DNA from: Anaeromyces robustus
Taxonomy: Eukaryota; Neocallimastigomycota; Neocallimastigomycetes; Neocallimastigales; Neocallimastigaceae
NCBI GenBank assembly: GCA_002104895.1
Contig: MCFG01000158.1
Coordinates: 112,501 to 141,798 of the forward strand
Length of the DNA: 29,298 bases
Direction: 5' to 3'
The position numbers were made by a program, and so were the translations under genes. The notes beneath the pieces were generated by a model. It was not told the DNA's origin. It saw only the letters and a program-made list of their open reading frames with translations, and searched no databases. Below, piece after piece: positions 1-9,770 of the stretch. Numbering within the stretch: the first letter of the stretch is position 1; each line of letters starts with the position of its first letter.

Positions 1-190
1 TATATATAAAAGGATTTTAATTCTATTAATTATTTTATATATATTGTTATATAATTTGTTATATAATAAAATATAAAATAATATATATATTTATTATTTT
101 TATTTTAATAAAAAAATTATTTACTAATGTTTTTATTTATTGATATTATTAATTTAATTTTAATTTTATTTTTTTTTTTATAACAATTAG
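1..190 (+). other. 3' part of an upstream intron of the coatomer gamma gene
   Basis: Almost pure A/T sequence ending in the acceptor AACAATTAG at 182-190, directly before the first visible exon. The exon begins with two bases that complete a split codon, so this is a phase-1 intron whose donor lies outside the window. Confidence 0.8.
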
Positions 191-3100
191 CTTTACAATT
201 AATGCTTGTCAATCCAAAGGTTTCTTTAAGATTCGCTGCTATTCGTACTTTAAATAAATTATCTTTAACTCATCCACAAGCTATTGTTTCATGTAATTTA
301 GATATTGAAAATCTTATTACTGATTCTAATCGTAGTATTGCTACTTTCGCTATTACTACTTTATTAAAGACTGGTAATGAAGCTAGTGTTGACCGTTTAA
401 TGAAACAAATTAGTGGATTTATGTCTGAAATTGCTGATGAATTTAAGATTATTGTTGTTGATGCTATTCGTGCTTTATGTTTAAAGTTCCCACAAAAACA
501 AACTATGATGTTAAACTTCTTAGCTAGTATTCTTAGAGATGAAGGTGGTTATGAATACAAAAAGGCTATTGTTGATGCTATTTTCGATATTGTTCAAAGT
601 ATTCCAGAATCTAGAGAATTTGGTAAGAATAATAAAATGATTATAATTATAAATATATATATATATATAAATTAAATAAGCTTTTTTTTTTTTTTTATTT
701 TTAATATTTATATAATTTTATTTTAATTATTTATTCAATAATATAATTATTAATATTAATATAATTTTATTTTAATTATTTATTTAATAATACAATTATT
801 ATTATTAATAATAAAAAATAATAATATTATTATATATTATATAATTTAATATAAATTCTTATTATTTGAAATATTTAATTTAATAGCCTTCTCATACCTC
901 TGTGAATTTATTGAAGATTGTGAATTCACTAAACTTTCTGTTCGTATTCTTCATTTACTTGGTGCTGAAGGTCCAGAAGTTTCTCAACCATCTCAATACA
1001 TTAGATATATTTACAATAGAATTATATTAGAAAATTCTACTATTCGTGCTGCTGCCACTAGTGCATTAGCTAAGTTTGCTATTAAAATACCAGAACTTCG
1101 TGAAAGAATTAAAGTTCTTTTAACTAGGTAAACCATTCATTTATATAAAAAAAATTATTTTATTTTATTTTTATATTATTCATTCCCTTTGTAATAAAGT
1201 ATTATTTTTAATTAATTAAAATAATCAATATTAATAACATATATTTATTATTCATTTTTTATTTAAATATAAATATAGATGTCTTGAAGATGTCGATGAT
1301 GAAGTTCGTGATCGTGCTTCCTTATATCTTAGAATTTTAGATGATGAAGAATTATGTAAGAAGTACATTGTAAACGGTAAATATTTACTTTTTTTCTTTT
1401 ATTTTTTATTTTTAATTTTTTATATTATTTTATTATTTATAATAAAATATTTATAATATAATATAATATATAATAAAAATAATTTTATTATAATTAAAAA
1501 ATAAAAAAAAAAAATAAAAAAAAAAAAAAAATTATGAATGAATTAATAATTGTTTTTGAAATAAATATATATATATATATTTTTTTGGAATATATTTAGA
1601 AAACACTTACTCTTTGAACTATCTTGAAAGTAGTTTACAAGAATACCTTGAAGATGAAGCTCTTCGTAAGACAGCCTTTGATATCTCTAAGGTTCCAATT
1701 ATTACTAAAGCTCAAGAAAAGTCTGAACAATTACGTATTAAGACTAAGACTGCTGGTATCTTAGCTTCATCGGCTATGAATTCTGCTAGAGAACCATCAC
1801 CAAAGAAGAGTGCTATGGCTGAATCTATTGATCCACAACAACAATACGCTATGGAAATGGAAGCTATTCCACAATTAGCTGCCTTAGGTAAATTATTCAC
1901 ATCTTCTACTTTAACTCCATTAACTGAATTAGAAACTGAATATGTTGTTGGATGTGTTAAGCATATATTCCAAGAAGCTATTGTTTTCCAAGTAAGTATT
2001 TATTTAAAAAAAAAAAAAAAGATAATAATTCAATAATTATTATTTATTATAATATATGCTCAAAAAATATTAAAATATTATATATTTATATTCATTTTAA
2101 TTTATTTATTTAATTTGTATATATAATAGTTCAATGTTAGAAATACCTTAAATGATTCAGTATTAGAAAATGTCAGTATCGTCATGGATATTGCTTCACA
2201 AGATGACGAAAACATAGATTTATTACAACCATTATACTGTATCCCATGTAACCAATTACTTTATGATCAACCAGAAAAGATTTACGTAGTTTACAAGAGA
2301 CCACAACAATATACTCCATCAGGTAAAAAAAATAAATTTATAATATTATCATTACCATTATTATTATTATTATTATTATAACAATAGTATTAATAATATA
2401 TTATAATATAATTAATTATTAAATTAAAAAAAAAAATTCATATTTAAAAATATTTTATTAACGATGATCTTATTATTATTATTATAAATATAATTATTAT
2501 CATTTAGTTACCTTCTCTTGTTTATTAAAGTTCATTGTTAAGGATTGTGATCCAACTACTGGTGAAATTGATTCTGAAGGTTTTGAAGATGAATACCAAG
2601 TAAGTATATTTATTAGAAAAAAAAAATTTTTTTTTTTTTTAAATTAAAATATTAATAAACTTAATTTTATATATATATATAAATTTATTTAAAAATTCAT
2701 TTTAAATACATTATTATGAATATGTATTAATATATAAATATTATTAATATTAATAATAATAATATTATTATTAGCTTGAAGATTTAGAATTAAGTATCGG
2801 TGATTACGTTGCTCCAGCCTTTATAATTAACTTCCAAAAAGCTTGGGATGAAATTGGCGATGCTAATGAAGTTGTTGAAACCTATATGTTAACTGCTGCT
2901 ACTTCATTAAAGAGTAAAATTTTTTTTTACAATTTTTATTTTATTTTATTTTATTATATATATATAATTATATTATTATTGTTGTTGTTTTATTTAATTA
3001 ATTTTTATTTTATTTTTTTTATTTTATTTTATTTTTATATAAAATAAATAATTTTAAATTACAGAGGCTATAAGTAGTGTTATTGATATGTTAGGTATGA

Positions 3101-3300
3101 CACCATGTGAAAATTCTGATATAGTAGAAGACAGAGCTAATACTCATGCTTTATTATTAACTGGTACCTTTGTTGGTGGAATTCCATGTATCGCTCGTGC
3201 ACGTATGATTTATGAATCCTCAACAGGAGTTACCTTAGAATTAACCGTTCGTTCACCTGTAAGAGCTGTTTGTGAAATATTATCTAATGCTATTAATTAG
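191..3300 (+). CDS. SEC21: Coatomer subunit gamma (COPI), 5'-partial, 8 visible exons
   Basis: Gamma-COP is part of the heptameric COPI coat that drives retrograde Golgi-to-ER and intra-Golgi vesicle traffic. Exons read from the sequence: 191-622, 887-1127, 1279-1376, 1600-1991, 2130-2322, 2508-2599, 2775-2913, 3065-3300 (TAG stop). This gives about 606 residues; the family is near 870, so roughly the first 270 lie upstream. Introns are GT-AG (GTAAG/GTAAA donors; TAG acceptors, one CAG), 138-264 nt, in phases 1,2,1,0,1,0,1. Joined exons match gamma-COP throughout: [18 protein letters not shown] and DRLMKQI in the adaptin-like HEAT trunk, a linker in exon 4, then the appendage domain from about 1914 ([41 protein letters not shown]). 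All junctions keep the frame. The exact splice site at 2913/2914 was chosen because it alone keeps the frame. Identification is very secure. Confidence 0.95.
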
Positions 3301-3736
3301 ATCTGATCACCTTTTTTTTTTTTTTCAGTATTAAGATATAAAAAATCTTATAAAAAAAAAAGATAAAAGATAAAAAATATAAAAATAAAAAGTTAAAAAA
3401 AAAAAAAGAAAAAACTAAAAAAAAAAAATAAAAAAAAGAATAAAACAAAAAAGCAAAAAAATATAAAATATAAAATACAATAAAACAATATCAAACGAAA
3501 TTAATAATAAAATAAAATAAATAATAAAATAAAATTAATAATAAAATAAATAATTAAATATCATAATAAATAAATTATAATCATAATAATAAATAAAAAT
3601 AAAATATAAAAAACAATTTTTACAAATATAAGAAAAAAGATAATAAAAAAAAAAAAATAAAAAAAAATAAAAAAATAGCATAAAAAATATAATTAATAAA
3701 AAAATTTATTAATAACTAAAAAAAAAAAAAAAACAA

Positions 3737-3767
<31 letters not shown>

Positions 3768-4594
3768 AATTATATAAAAATAAATAAAAAAAATTTAAAA
3801 ATAAAAAATAATAAAAATAAAAAAATAATAATTAATAATTAAAAAAAAAAAAATTTTTTTTATAATATAATCATAATCATAATTATAAAAAAAAAAAAAA
3901 AAATTAAATAAACATATATAAAATATATAAAAAAAAAAAAAAAAAAAAATAAGGAAAAAAGAAAAAAAGGGAAAAAGAAAAGAAAGGTTAAAAAAAAAAT
4001 TTTTTTTTTTTAAAATTTTAAATATATAGTAATAAGAATTACTTATTATATATGTAAATGTATTTAATTGTATTTCAAAGTTTCAAAGGAGAAAGAAAGA
4101 AAAAAAAGTAACAAAATTTAATTTTTTAATTTGTGATATAGAAGGTTATGTTATGTTATTTAGTTGAATTGAACAGATTTTTATATTTTTTTTTAATTAT
4201 ATTTTAGTAATAATTTTTAATATATTTTAAGTAGAAAATGTTCCCATTTAAAATATTTAAAATATTTAATATATTTAATATAATTATCTTAATTAAGAAG
4301 AAAATATTAATTATAAATAATATTTTTTTTATAACTTAATTTTGTTATGGTGTAAAGAATATCAAGATAGTTTTATTTAATATCAATATAATTTTTCTTT
4401 TTTTATTTTTTATATTTTATTTATATTATTATTATTAACTATTATTATTATTATTTATTATTACTAATTATTATTACTATTATTATCATCATCAATTATT
4501 GTTATTATTATTCTATTTCTTTTATATCTTATATAATTATTAATAAGATATAATCATTGTTAAAAAGTCATTTTTAGTTTTACAATACCTTTTT
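3301..4594. other. A-rich 3' flank and intergenic spacer
   Basis: After the coatomer stop comes a short T tract and then more than 600 bases that are very A-rich on the + strand (probable 3' UTR with many AATAAA hexamers). ATT trinucleotide runs follow near 4420-4520. No ORF of note, RNA gene or inverted repeat of interest was seen. Confidence 0.6.
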
Positions 4595-4648
4595 TTATTA
4601 ATACATTCGAGATTCATACATTATTTTTAATACATTACATTTTAATAC

Positions 4649-4657
4649 ATTTAATTC
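4649..4657. repeat. Target-site duplication, left copy (ATTTAATTC)
   Basis: This 9-bp sequence is repeated in the same orientation at 5223-5231, on either side of a segment with terminal inverted repeats. Confidence 0.7.
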
Positions 4658-5222
4658 GGGAAGTGTGCATTTCGGCAATGTATTTTGTAAATGTATCGCG
4701 CATTAAAATAACGTATTATTTAAATGTATTATATTGTGGCTTATAAATTAAATTAATAAAAAATTTATTATATTATTAAAATCAATATTTTATTTATTAT
4801 TGATTTATGAAACCAATTTATTAGTGACATCTTCTTTTTATTAATATTTCTTTTTTTTTTTTTTTTTTATTTAACTTATGAAATAAATAAAATATTAAGT
4901 GAAATTTAAAATTTATCTATAATTATTTAAATTATTAAATAAATAAAATATTAAGTGAAATTTAAAATTTATAAATTCTTTAAATTATGAAATAAATAAA
5001 ATATTAAGTGAAATTTAAAATTTATATTTATAATTCTTTAAATTATGAAATAAATAAGAAATGCTTTAATATACAAGTACTAGTAGCATATAAACTCTCT
5101 TAAAAAATTTTTATATAAATGTGGCGTTAAAAATATTTATATAAATTTACAATATAAAATGTGGCGTAAAGGACCATTCAATGCAAAAAATTTCATGTAC
5201 ATTGCCGAAATGCAACACTCAG
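4658..5222. mobile_element. 565-bp non-autonomous DNA transposon (MITE), MULE-like by TSD length
   Basis: The left end (4658-4682) reads GGGAAGTGTGCATTTCGG then CAATGTA. The right end (5198-5222), read on the minus strand, carries the same AGTGT(T)GCATTTCGGCAATGTA core with one single-base indel. The ends are flanked by an identical 9-bp direct repeat (4649-4657 and 5223-5231). Terminal inverted repeats plus a clean TSD indicate a DNA transposon. It has no coding capacity, so it would depend on a transposase elsewhere. The 9-bp TSD fits Mutator-like elements, but the superfamily is inferred from that length alone. Its interior contains a roughly 55-bp tandem repeat (4877-5056) and two GTGGCGT copies near the right end. 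It sits within the left flank of the first tRNA-like repeat unit, so it inserted after that unit arose or while it was being copied. Confidence 0.7.
4877..5056. repeat. Tandem repeat, 53-58 bp unit, about 3.3 copies
   Basis: The phrase AAATAAATAAAATATTAAGT begins at 4881, 4937 and 4990, each time continuing GAAATTTAAAATTTAT. A truncated fourth copy starts at 5048. The array lies wholly inside the MITE-like element. Confidence 0.8.
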
Positions 5223-5231
5223 ATTTAATTC
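5223..5231. repeat. Target-site duplication, right copy (ATTTAATTC)
   Basis: Identical to 4649-4657. Together they bracket the element with GCATTTCGGCAATGTA inverted ends. Confidence 0.7.
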
Positions 5232-5403
5232 AAGTTTTTACAATTTTTAAATCTTACTATACATTTTTTTTTTCATTTTATTTTGTGGTAAAGTTATTAA
5301 ATTTTAAATATTTTTTCATTAAAATTATCAATTAATTTTTAACTTTATAATATAATTGATATAGATATTTGTATTTATATAGAATATATCAATAAAAATA
5401 CAT

Positions 5404-5527
5404 TGGGAAGTGTGAGATTCGAACTCACGAACGACAGAGCGTATTAAATTAATTATTTTTGCTGTTAATGACTTTCAACAAGTCATATTTAACAATTATT
5501 AACGCTTAACCCCTCGGCCAACTTCCC
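5404..5527 (-). tRNA. Class-II tRNA-like gene, copy 1 (probably tRNA-Leu type; damaged D arm)
   Basis: On the minus strand: acceptor stem GGGAAGT/ACTTCCC (7 bp), A box TGGCCGAGGGGTTAAG, T arm GTGAG-TTCGAAT-CTCAC (B box), discriminator A (more Leu- than Ser-like), then a T5 pol III terminator about five bases past the 3' end. At 124 nt it is too long for a plain tRNA, so an intron and/or a very long variable arm is present. It differs from copy 2 by one missing base in the D arm (AAGCG for AAGGCG), which breaks the D stem, so it may be a pseudogene. The anticodon cannot be assigned safely: counting along the arm gives a loop without U33, and the only Leu anticodon preceded by U is UAA, four bases out of place. 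Confidence 0.65.
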
Positions 5528-5550
5528 ATTTATTTAATAATTTATATATA

Positions 5551-5890
5551 TTGACTAAAAAGAAAAAAGAAAAATTAAAAAAAAAAAAAAAATAAATAAA
5601 TAATGAATATTTTTTTTCTATATATATATATATTTTATTTTTATTTTTATTTTTCTTATCTTAAATTATAAAAATTATATAATATAATAAAAATAAAAAA
5701 GAAAAAAAATAAATAAATAATTAAAAAAAAAAAGTATAATATTACATTATGAGGTTAAAAACAAATTTAAACTAATACTCTATATAATAATATACTTTTT
5801 TTTTTTACCTCTTTTAATTTTTTTTTTAAATAATATATCTATTTTTTGATATTAATTTTAATTATTTAATATTAATAGATTTATAAATTG

Positions 5891-5922
<32 letters not shown>

Positions 5923-5960
5923 TAAATATTAGTATTATTTTTTTTTTTTATATCATATCT
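5551..5960. mobile_element. Probable 410-bp insertion flanked by 14-bp direct repeats
   Basis: ATAATTTATATATA occurs at 5537-5550 and 5961-5974. Relative to the matching flanks of tRNA-like copies 2 and 3, where the tRNA is followed within about 25 bp by GATATGATATTCTATTAG, copy 1 has an additional block exactly between these repeats. The block is A-rich on its left and T-rich on its right, with imperfect inverted arms near 5726-5748 and 5786-5810. The low complexity of the direct repeats makes a coincidental match possible. Confidence 0.4.
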
Positions 5961-5984
5961 ATAATTTATATATAGATATGATAT
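5950..5984. repeat. 14-bp perfect inverted repeat
   Basis: ATATCATATCTATA (5950-5963) and its exact complement (5971-5984) flank a 7-base spacer. It lies at the junction where the copy 1 unit rejoins the shared repeat sequence. Confidence 0.75.
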
Positions 5985-6590
5985 TCTATTAGAAATTCAT
6001 TATTTCCTAATCTATAATTTTAAAACCATTTATTCTTAATAAAATTATTATTAAATAATATTTCTTTTTTATAATGTTTATTAATATCTTTAACTAAAAA
6101 CTAATTTTATATTATCAAAATTTTATTATAATACCTTATCATAAATTTATATTAATACAATATTTTTATTAATATTCTTAAATAAAATTTTATAAAGATT
6201 TTATAATAAATATTTATTAACAAATAATCTTATAAATTATACCTATATTTAATAACTATTTAATCCAAATATATATTTCTATTATAATACAATTAACTTT
6301 AAAAATATCTTATTTTAATAAGATATATTACAAAAAATTCATTCAATATCTTATTAATATTTATATAATAAATATATTAATGTTTTATAACAATTATTTT
6401 ATCAATATCTAATTCTTTATAATACTTAATAATAATTTATTAATATTCTAAGTAATATTCTTATAACAATAATGATTAATACTTCTATTAATATTTTCTT
6501 AATAAATAAAATTTTACTTTAATTCTATTACAATATTTATAATAAATATTTATAAATAACTAAAATATATAAATAATTATAATATTCTTT
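5975..6590. repeat. Shared right flank of tRNA-like unit 1
   Basis: From GATATGATATTCTATTAG at 5975 this non-coding block matches the flank of copy 3 starting at 8278. I count about two mismatches over the first 360 bases or so. The flank of copy 2 (from 7113) is clearly more diverged. No ORF is present. Confidence 0.8.
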
Positions 6591-6971
6591 TTGCATTAAT
6601 TCATTAAGATCCATACATTATTTTTAGTACATTATATTTTAATACATTGAACATAAATTTTTCAATCTAGGTATGAATGCTAACGCTATATTGAGTGTGT
6701 TATTAGCGATAGCAAGAGCTACTGAATTGAACTTGTATTATTATATAAGTGGAATAAATACAAATACATTATTAATTCCAATCAAACATTATTTTTTATA
6801 CAATTTTTAAATTTTATTTTACATTTTTTTTTTTTCATTTTATTTTGTGGTAAAGTTATTAAATTTTAAATATTTTCTCATTAAAACTATTATTAAATTA
6901 ATTTTTAACTCTAAAATATATAATTGATATAAATATTTGTATTTATATTGGATATATCAATAAAAATACAT
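6590..6971. repeat. Shared left flank of tRNA-like unit 2
   Basis: CATTAATTCATTAAGATCC at about 6593 opens a block repeated at about 7780-8128, including GAGCTACTGAATTGAACTTG and TTTTGTGGTAAAGTTATTAA. The distal part of it (from about 6790) is also found before copy 1 (5232-5403). Downstream of the minus-strand RNA gene it supplies the T5 terminator in all three copies. Confidence 0.75.
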
Positions 6972-7096
6972 TGGGAAGTGTGAGATTCGAACTCACGAAC
7001 GACAGAGCGTATTAAATTAATTATTTTTGCTGTTAATGACTTTCAACAAGTCATATTTAACAATTATTAACGCCTTAACCCCTCGGCCAACTTCCC
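6972..7096 (-). tRNA. Class-II tRNA-like gene, copy 2
   Basis: Same architecture as copy 1, with the complete D stem (GCC/GGC): acceptor GGGAAGT/ACTTCCC, T arm GTGAG-TTCGAAT-CTCAC, discriminator A, T5 terminator downstream. It is 125 nt long, one base more than copy 1 and otherwise identical to it. A 7-bp hairpin with a 5-nt loop (minus strand ATGACTT-GTTGA-AAGTCAT, at 7036-7054) sits in the middle of the gene, probably within an intron. Enclosing arms GTTAA/TTAAC change to GTGAA/TTCAC in copy 3, so pairing is kept although the register moves by one base. The D loop has G where copy 3 has the canonical T (GAGGGG against GAGTGG). Confidence 0.7.
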
Positions 7097-7112
7097 ATTT
7101 ATTTAATAACTT

Positions 7113-7780
7113 ATTGATATGATATTCTATTAGAAATTAATTATTTCTTAATCTATAAAACTTTTTATGATTAATAAAATTAATATTAAATAAAGCTTCT
7201 TTTTAATGTTTATTACTATTTTAAAATATAATAATTTTATTAATTAATATCTTTAATAAAATAATATTCTTATATTATCAAAATTATATTATAATATTTT
7301 ATCATAAATTTATATTGATACAATATTTTTATTAATATTCTTAAATAAAATTTTACGAAGATTTTATAATAAATATTCTTATAATAAACAATCTTATAAA
7401 TAATATCTATATTAAATAACTATTTAATCCAAATATATATTTCTATTATAATACAATTAATTTTAAAAATATCATATTTTAATATGATATATTACGAAAA
7501 TTTCACTCAATATTTTATTAATATTTTTATAATAAGTTTCATACACAATAATTAATATTTAATTAATATTTTTTAACAATTATTTCATCAATATTTAATA
7601 CTTTATAATACTTTATAATAATTCATTAATATTCTAAGTAATATTCTTATAACAATAATTTTTAATATTTCTATTAATATTTACTTAATAAATAAAATTT
7701 TACTTTAATTCTATTACAATCTTTATAATAGATATTTATTAATAAATAAAATATATAAATAATTATTATACCCTTTTAAC
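7113..7780. repeat. Shared right flank of tRNA-like unit 2 (diverged copy)
   Basis: Begins GATATGATATTCTATTAG and follows the units at 5975 and 8278 through common landmarks (CTATTTAATCCAAATATATA, TTCTATTATAATACAATTAA), but with many substitutions and small indels. Non-coding. Confidence 0.75.
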
Positions 7781-8128
7781 ATTAATTCATTGAGATTCAT
7801 ACATTATTTTTAGTACATTATATTATAATTGAACATAAATGTACTAATACTATATTGAATGTGTTATTAGCGGTAGTAAGAGCTACTGAATTGAACTTGT
7901 ATTATTATATAAGTGGAGTAAATACAAATAGATTATTAATTCCAATCAATCATTTTTTTTTTTCAATTTTTAAATTTTATTTTTCATTTTTTTTTATTAT
8001 ATTTTGTGGTAAAGTTATTAAATTTTAAATATTTTTCATTAAAACTATCGATAAATAATTTTTTACTTTAAACTATGATTGATATAAATATTTATATTTA
8101 TATAGAATATATATTAATAAAAATACAT
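7780..8128. repeat. Shared left flank of tRNA-like unit 3
   Basis: A copy of the block at 6590-6971, starting CATTAATTCATTGAGATTC and ending at the T5 terminator region before the third tRNA-like gene. Confidence 0.75.
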
Positions 8129-8257
8129 TGGGAAGTGTGAGATTCGAACTCACGAACATTTCGGAAATAAATTATTTGTTATTATTTTTGCTGTGAATGA
8201 CTTTCAACAAGTCATATTTAACAATTTTCACCGCCTTAACCACTCGGCCAACTTCCC
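8129..8257 (-). tRNA. Class-II tRNA-like gene, copy 3 (most canonical)
   Basis: 129 nt. Acceptor GGGAAGT/ACTTCCC, canonical D arm GGCCGAGTGGTTAAGGCG, T arm GTGAG-TTCGAAT-CTCAC, discriminator A, T5 terminator downstream. The variable region differs from copies 1 and 2 (ATTTCCGAAAT can pair in place of ACG-CTCTGT-CGT). The central hairpin ATGACTT-GTTGA-AAGTCAT is unchanged (8197-8215). Its canonical D loop suggests it is closest to the functional parent. Leu identity is favoured by A73 and the class-II D and T arms; Ser is less likely. The anticodon and exact intron ends remain unresolved. Confidence 0.72.
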
Positions 8258-8277
8258 ATTTATTTAATAACTTATTG

Positions 8278-8800
8278 ATGTGATATTCTATTAGAAATTC
8301 ATTATTTCCTAATCTATAATTTTAAAACCATTTATTCTTAATAAAATTATTATTAAATAATATTTCTTTTTTATAATGTTTATTAATATCTTTAACTAAA
8401 AACTAATTTTATATTATCAAAATTTTATTATAATACCTTATCATAAATTTATATTAATACAATATTTTTATTAATATTCTTAAATAAAATTTTATAAAGA
8501 TTTTCTAATAAATATTTATTAACAAATAATCTTATAAATTATACCTATATTTAATAACTATTTAATCCAAATATATATTTCTATTATAATACAATTAACT
8601 TTAAAAATATCTTATTTTAATAAGATATATTACAAAAATTTCACCAAATATCTTATTAATATTTTTATAATAAATTTTATAACTAGTTATTTATATTTTT
8701 TAACAATTATTTTATCAATATCTAATACTTTATGATACTTTAATTCTATTACAATCTTTATAATAAATAACTAAAATAAATATAAAGAAATAATTATTAT
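8278..8800. repeat. Shared right flank of tRNA-like unit 3
   Basis: Near-identical to 5975-6340, then shortened by an internal deletion of roughly 100 bp relative to unit 1 (it jumps to TTTAATTCTATTACAATCTTT near 8738). The repeat array ends here. Confidence 0.8.
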
Positions 8801-9265
8801 CTTCAAATCGTATTATAAAATTTTGTATTTATCCTTTTTTCTTTTTCCTTTTCCTTTTATTCTTTCCCCTTCATTTTTAAAAATCATGGACAAATACAAA
8901 AAATAACTAAATTTTTATTATTTTAAGTAATATACGAAATAAAATTATAATAATTAAAAAAAAAAAAAAAAAAAAAAATAAAAAAATAAAAAAAAAGACA
9001 AAACATGAATAAATAAATAATAAATAAATGATTCAATAATAGATAATTATAAATAATAAATAAAAAATAAAAAATAATAAAAAATAAAAAATAAATAATA
9101 AATAATAAATAATAAATAATAAATAAAAAATAAAAAAAATAACATAAAATATATAAAAATAAAGACATTAAAAAAAATTTTTTTTATCATTTATTTTTTT
9201 TTTAAAATTTTTTATTTTATTATTTGTGCATTTTTGTTTACATAAAATATTTAAAATATTTTTTC

Positions 9266-9297
<32 letters not shown>

Positions 9298-9770
9298 TTG
9301 GTTAATTATAATTTATTTATAAAATGATAATATAAATATATAGTAATTTTAATAGATATTTTTTTTAATAGATTACATACATATTTATAAATTTTATAAA
9401 TATATTATTATTATCATTATAATATTTTTTTTTCTTTTTTTTTTTAGCTATTTTCTTTCTATTTCAGAATATAAAAATAGAAAAGAATAATCAATATAAA
9501 AATAATTATATTATAGATATAGATTTATTATTTTTTCTTTAATATAATAACAATAATATTAATAATATGAAAAAATAATGTTTAAAAAAAAAAAGAGAAA
9601 TATAACAGCAAATATATATATATATATATTTATATAAAATAATATAATAAGATATATATTATTTATATATTATTTACTTTAAAAAAACAAAAATAATTAT
9701 CCATAATATATATATACATATATATCTATTTTATAAATCATTTATTTTCAAATTTTTTTTTTTTAAACAT
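8801..9770. other. AT-rich spacer without a supported gene
   Basis: Contains a short pyrimidine-rich patch (8820-8875), AAT/AAATA microsatellite around 9000-9150, and long T and A runs. The only long open frame (minus strand, 8923-9168) is a Tyr/Phe/Ile translation of the microsatellite and is not a gene. The last part is the 3' flank of the aldo-keto reductase. Confidence 0.6.

Noticed and set aside
3088-3300. Stand-alone 70-residue gene
   Set aside because: It is the last exon of coatomer gamma; the upstream splice restores the conserved reading.
5404-8257. CRISPR-like array
   Set aside because: There are three spaced repeats, but units are more than 1 kb apart and carry tRNA boxes; the genome is eukaryotic.
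8923-9168. Minus-strand 81-codon Tyr/Phe/Ile frame
   Set aside because: It is a translation of AAT/AAATA microsatellite and poly(A), without any domain or composition expected of a protein.
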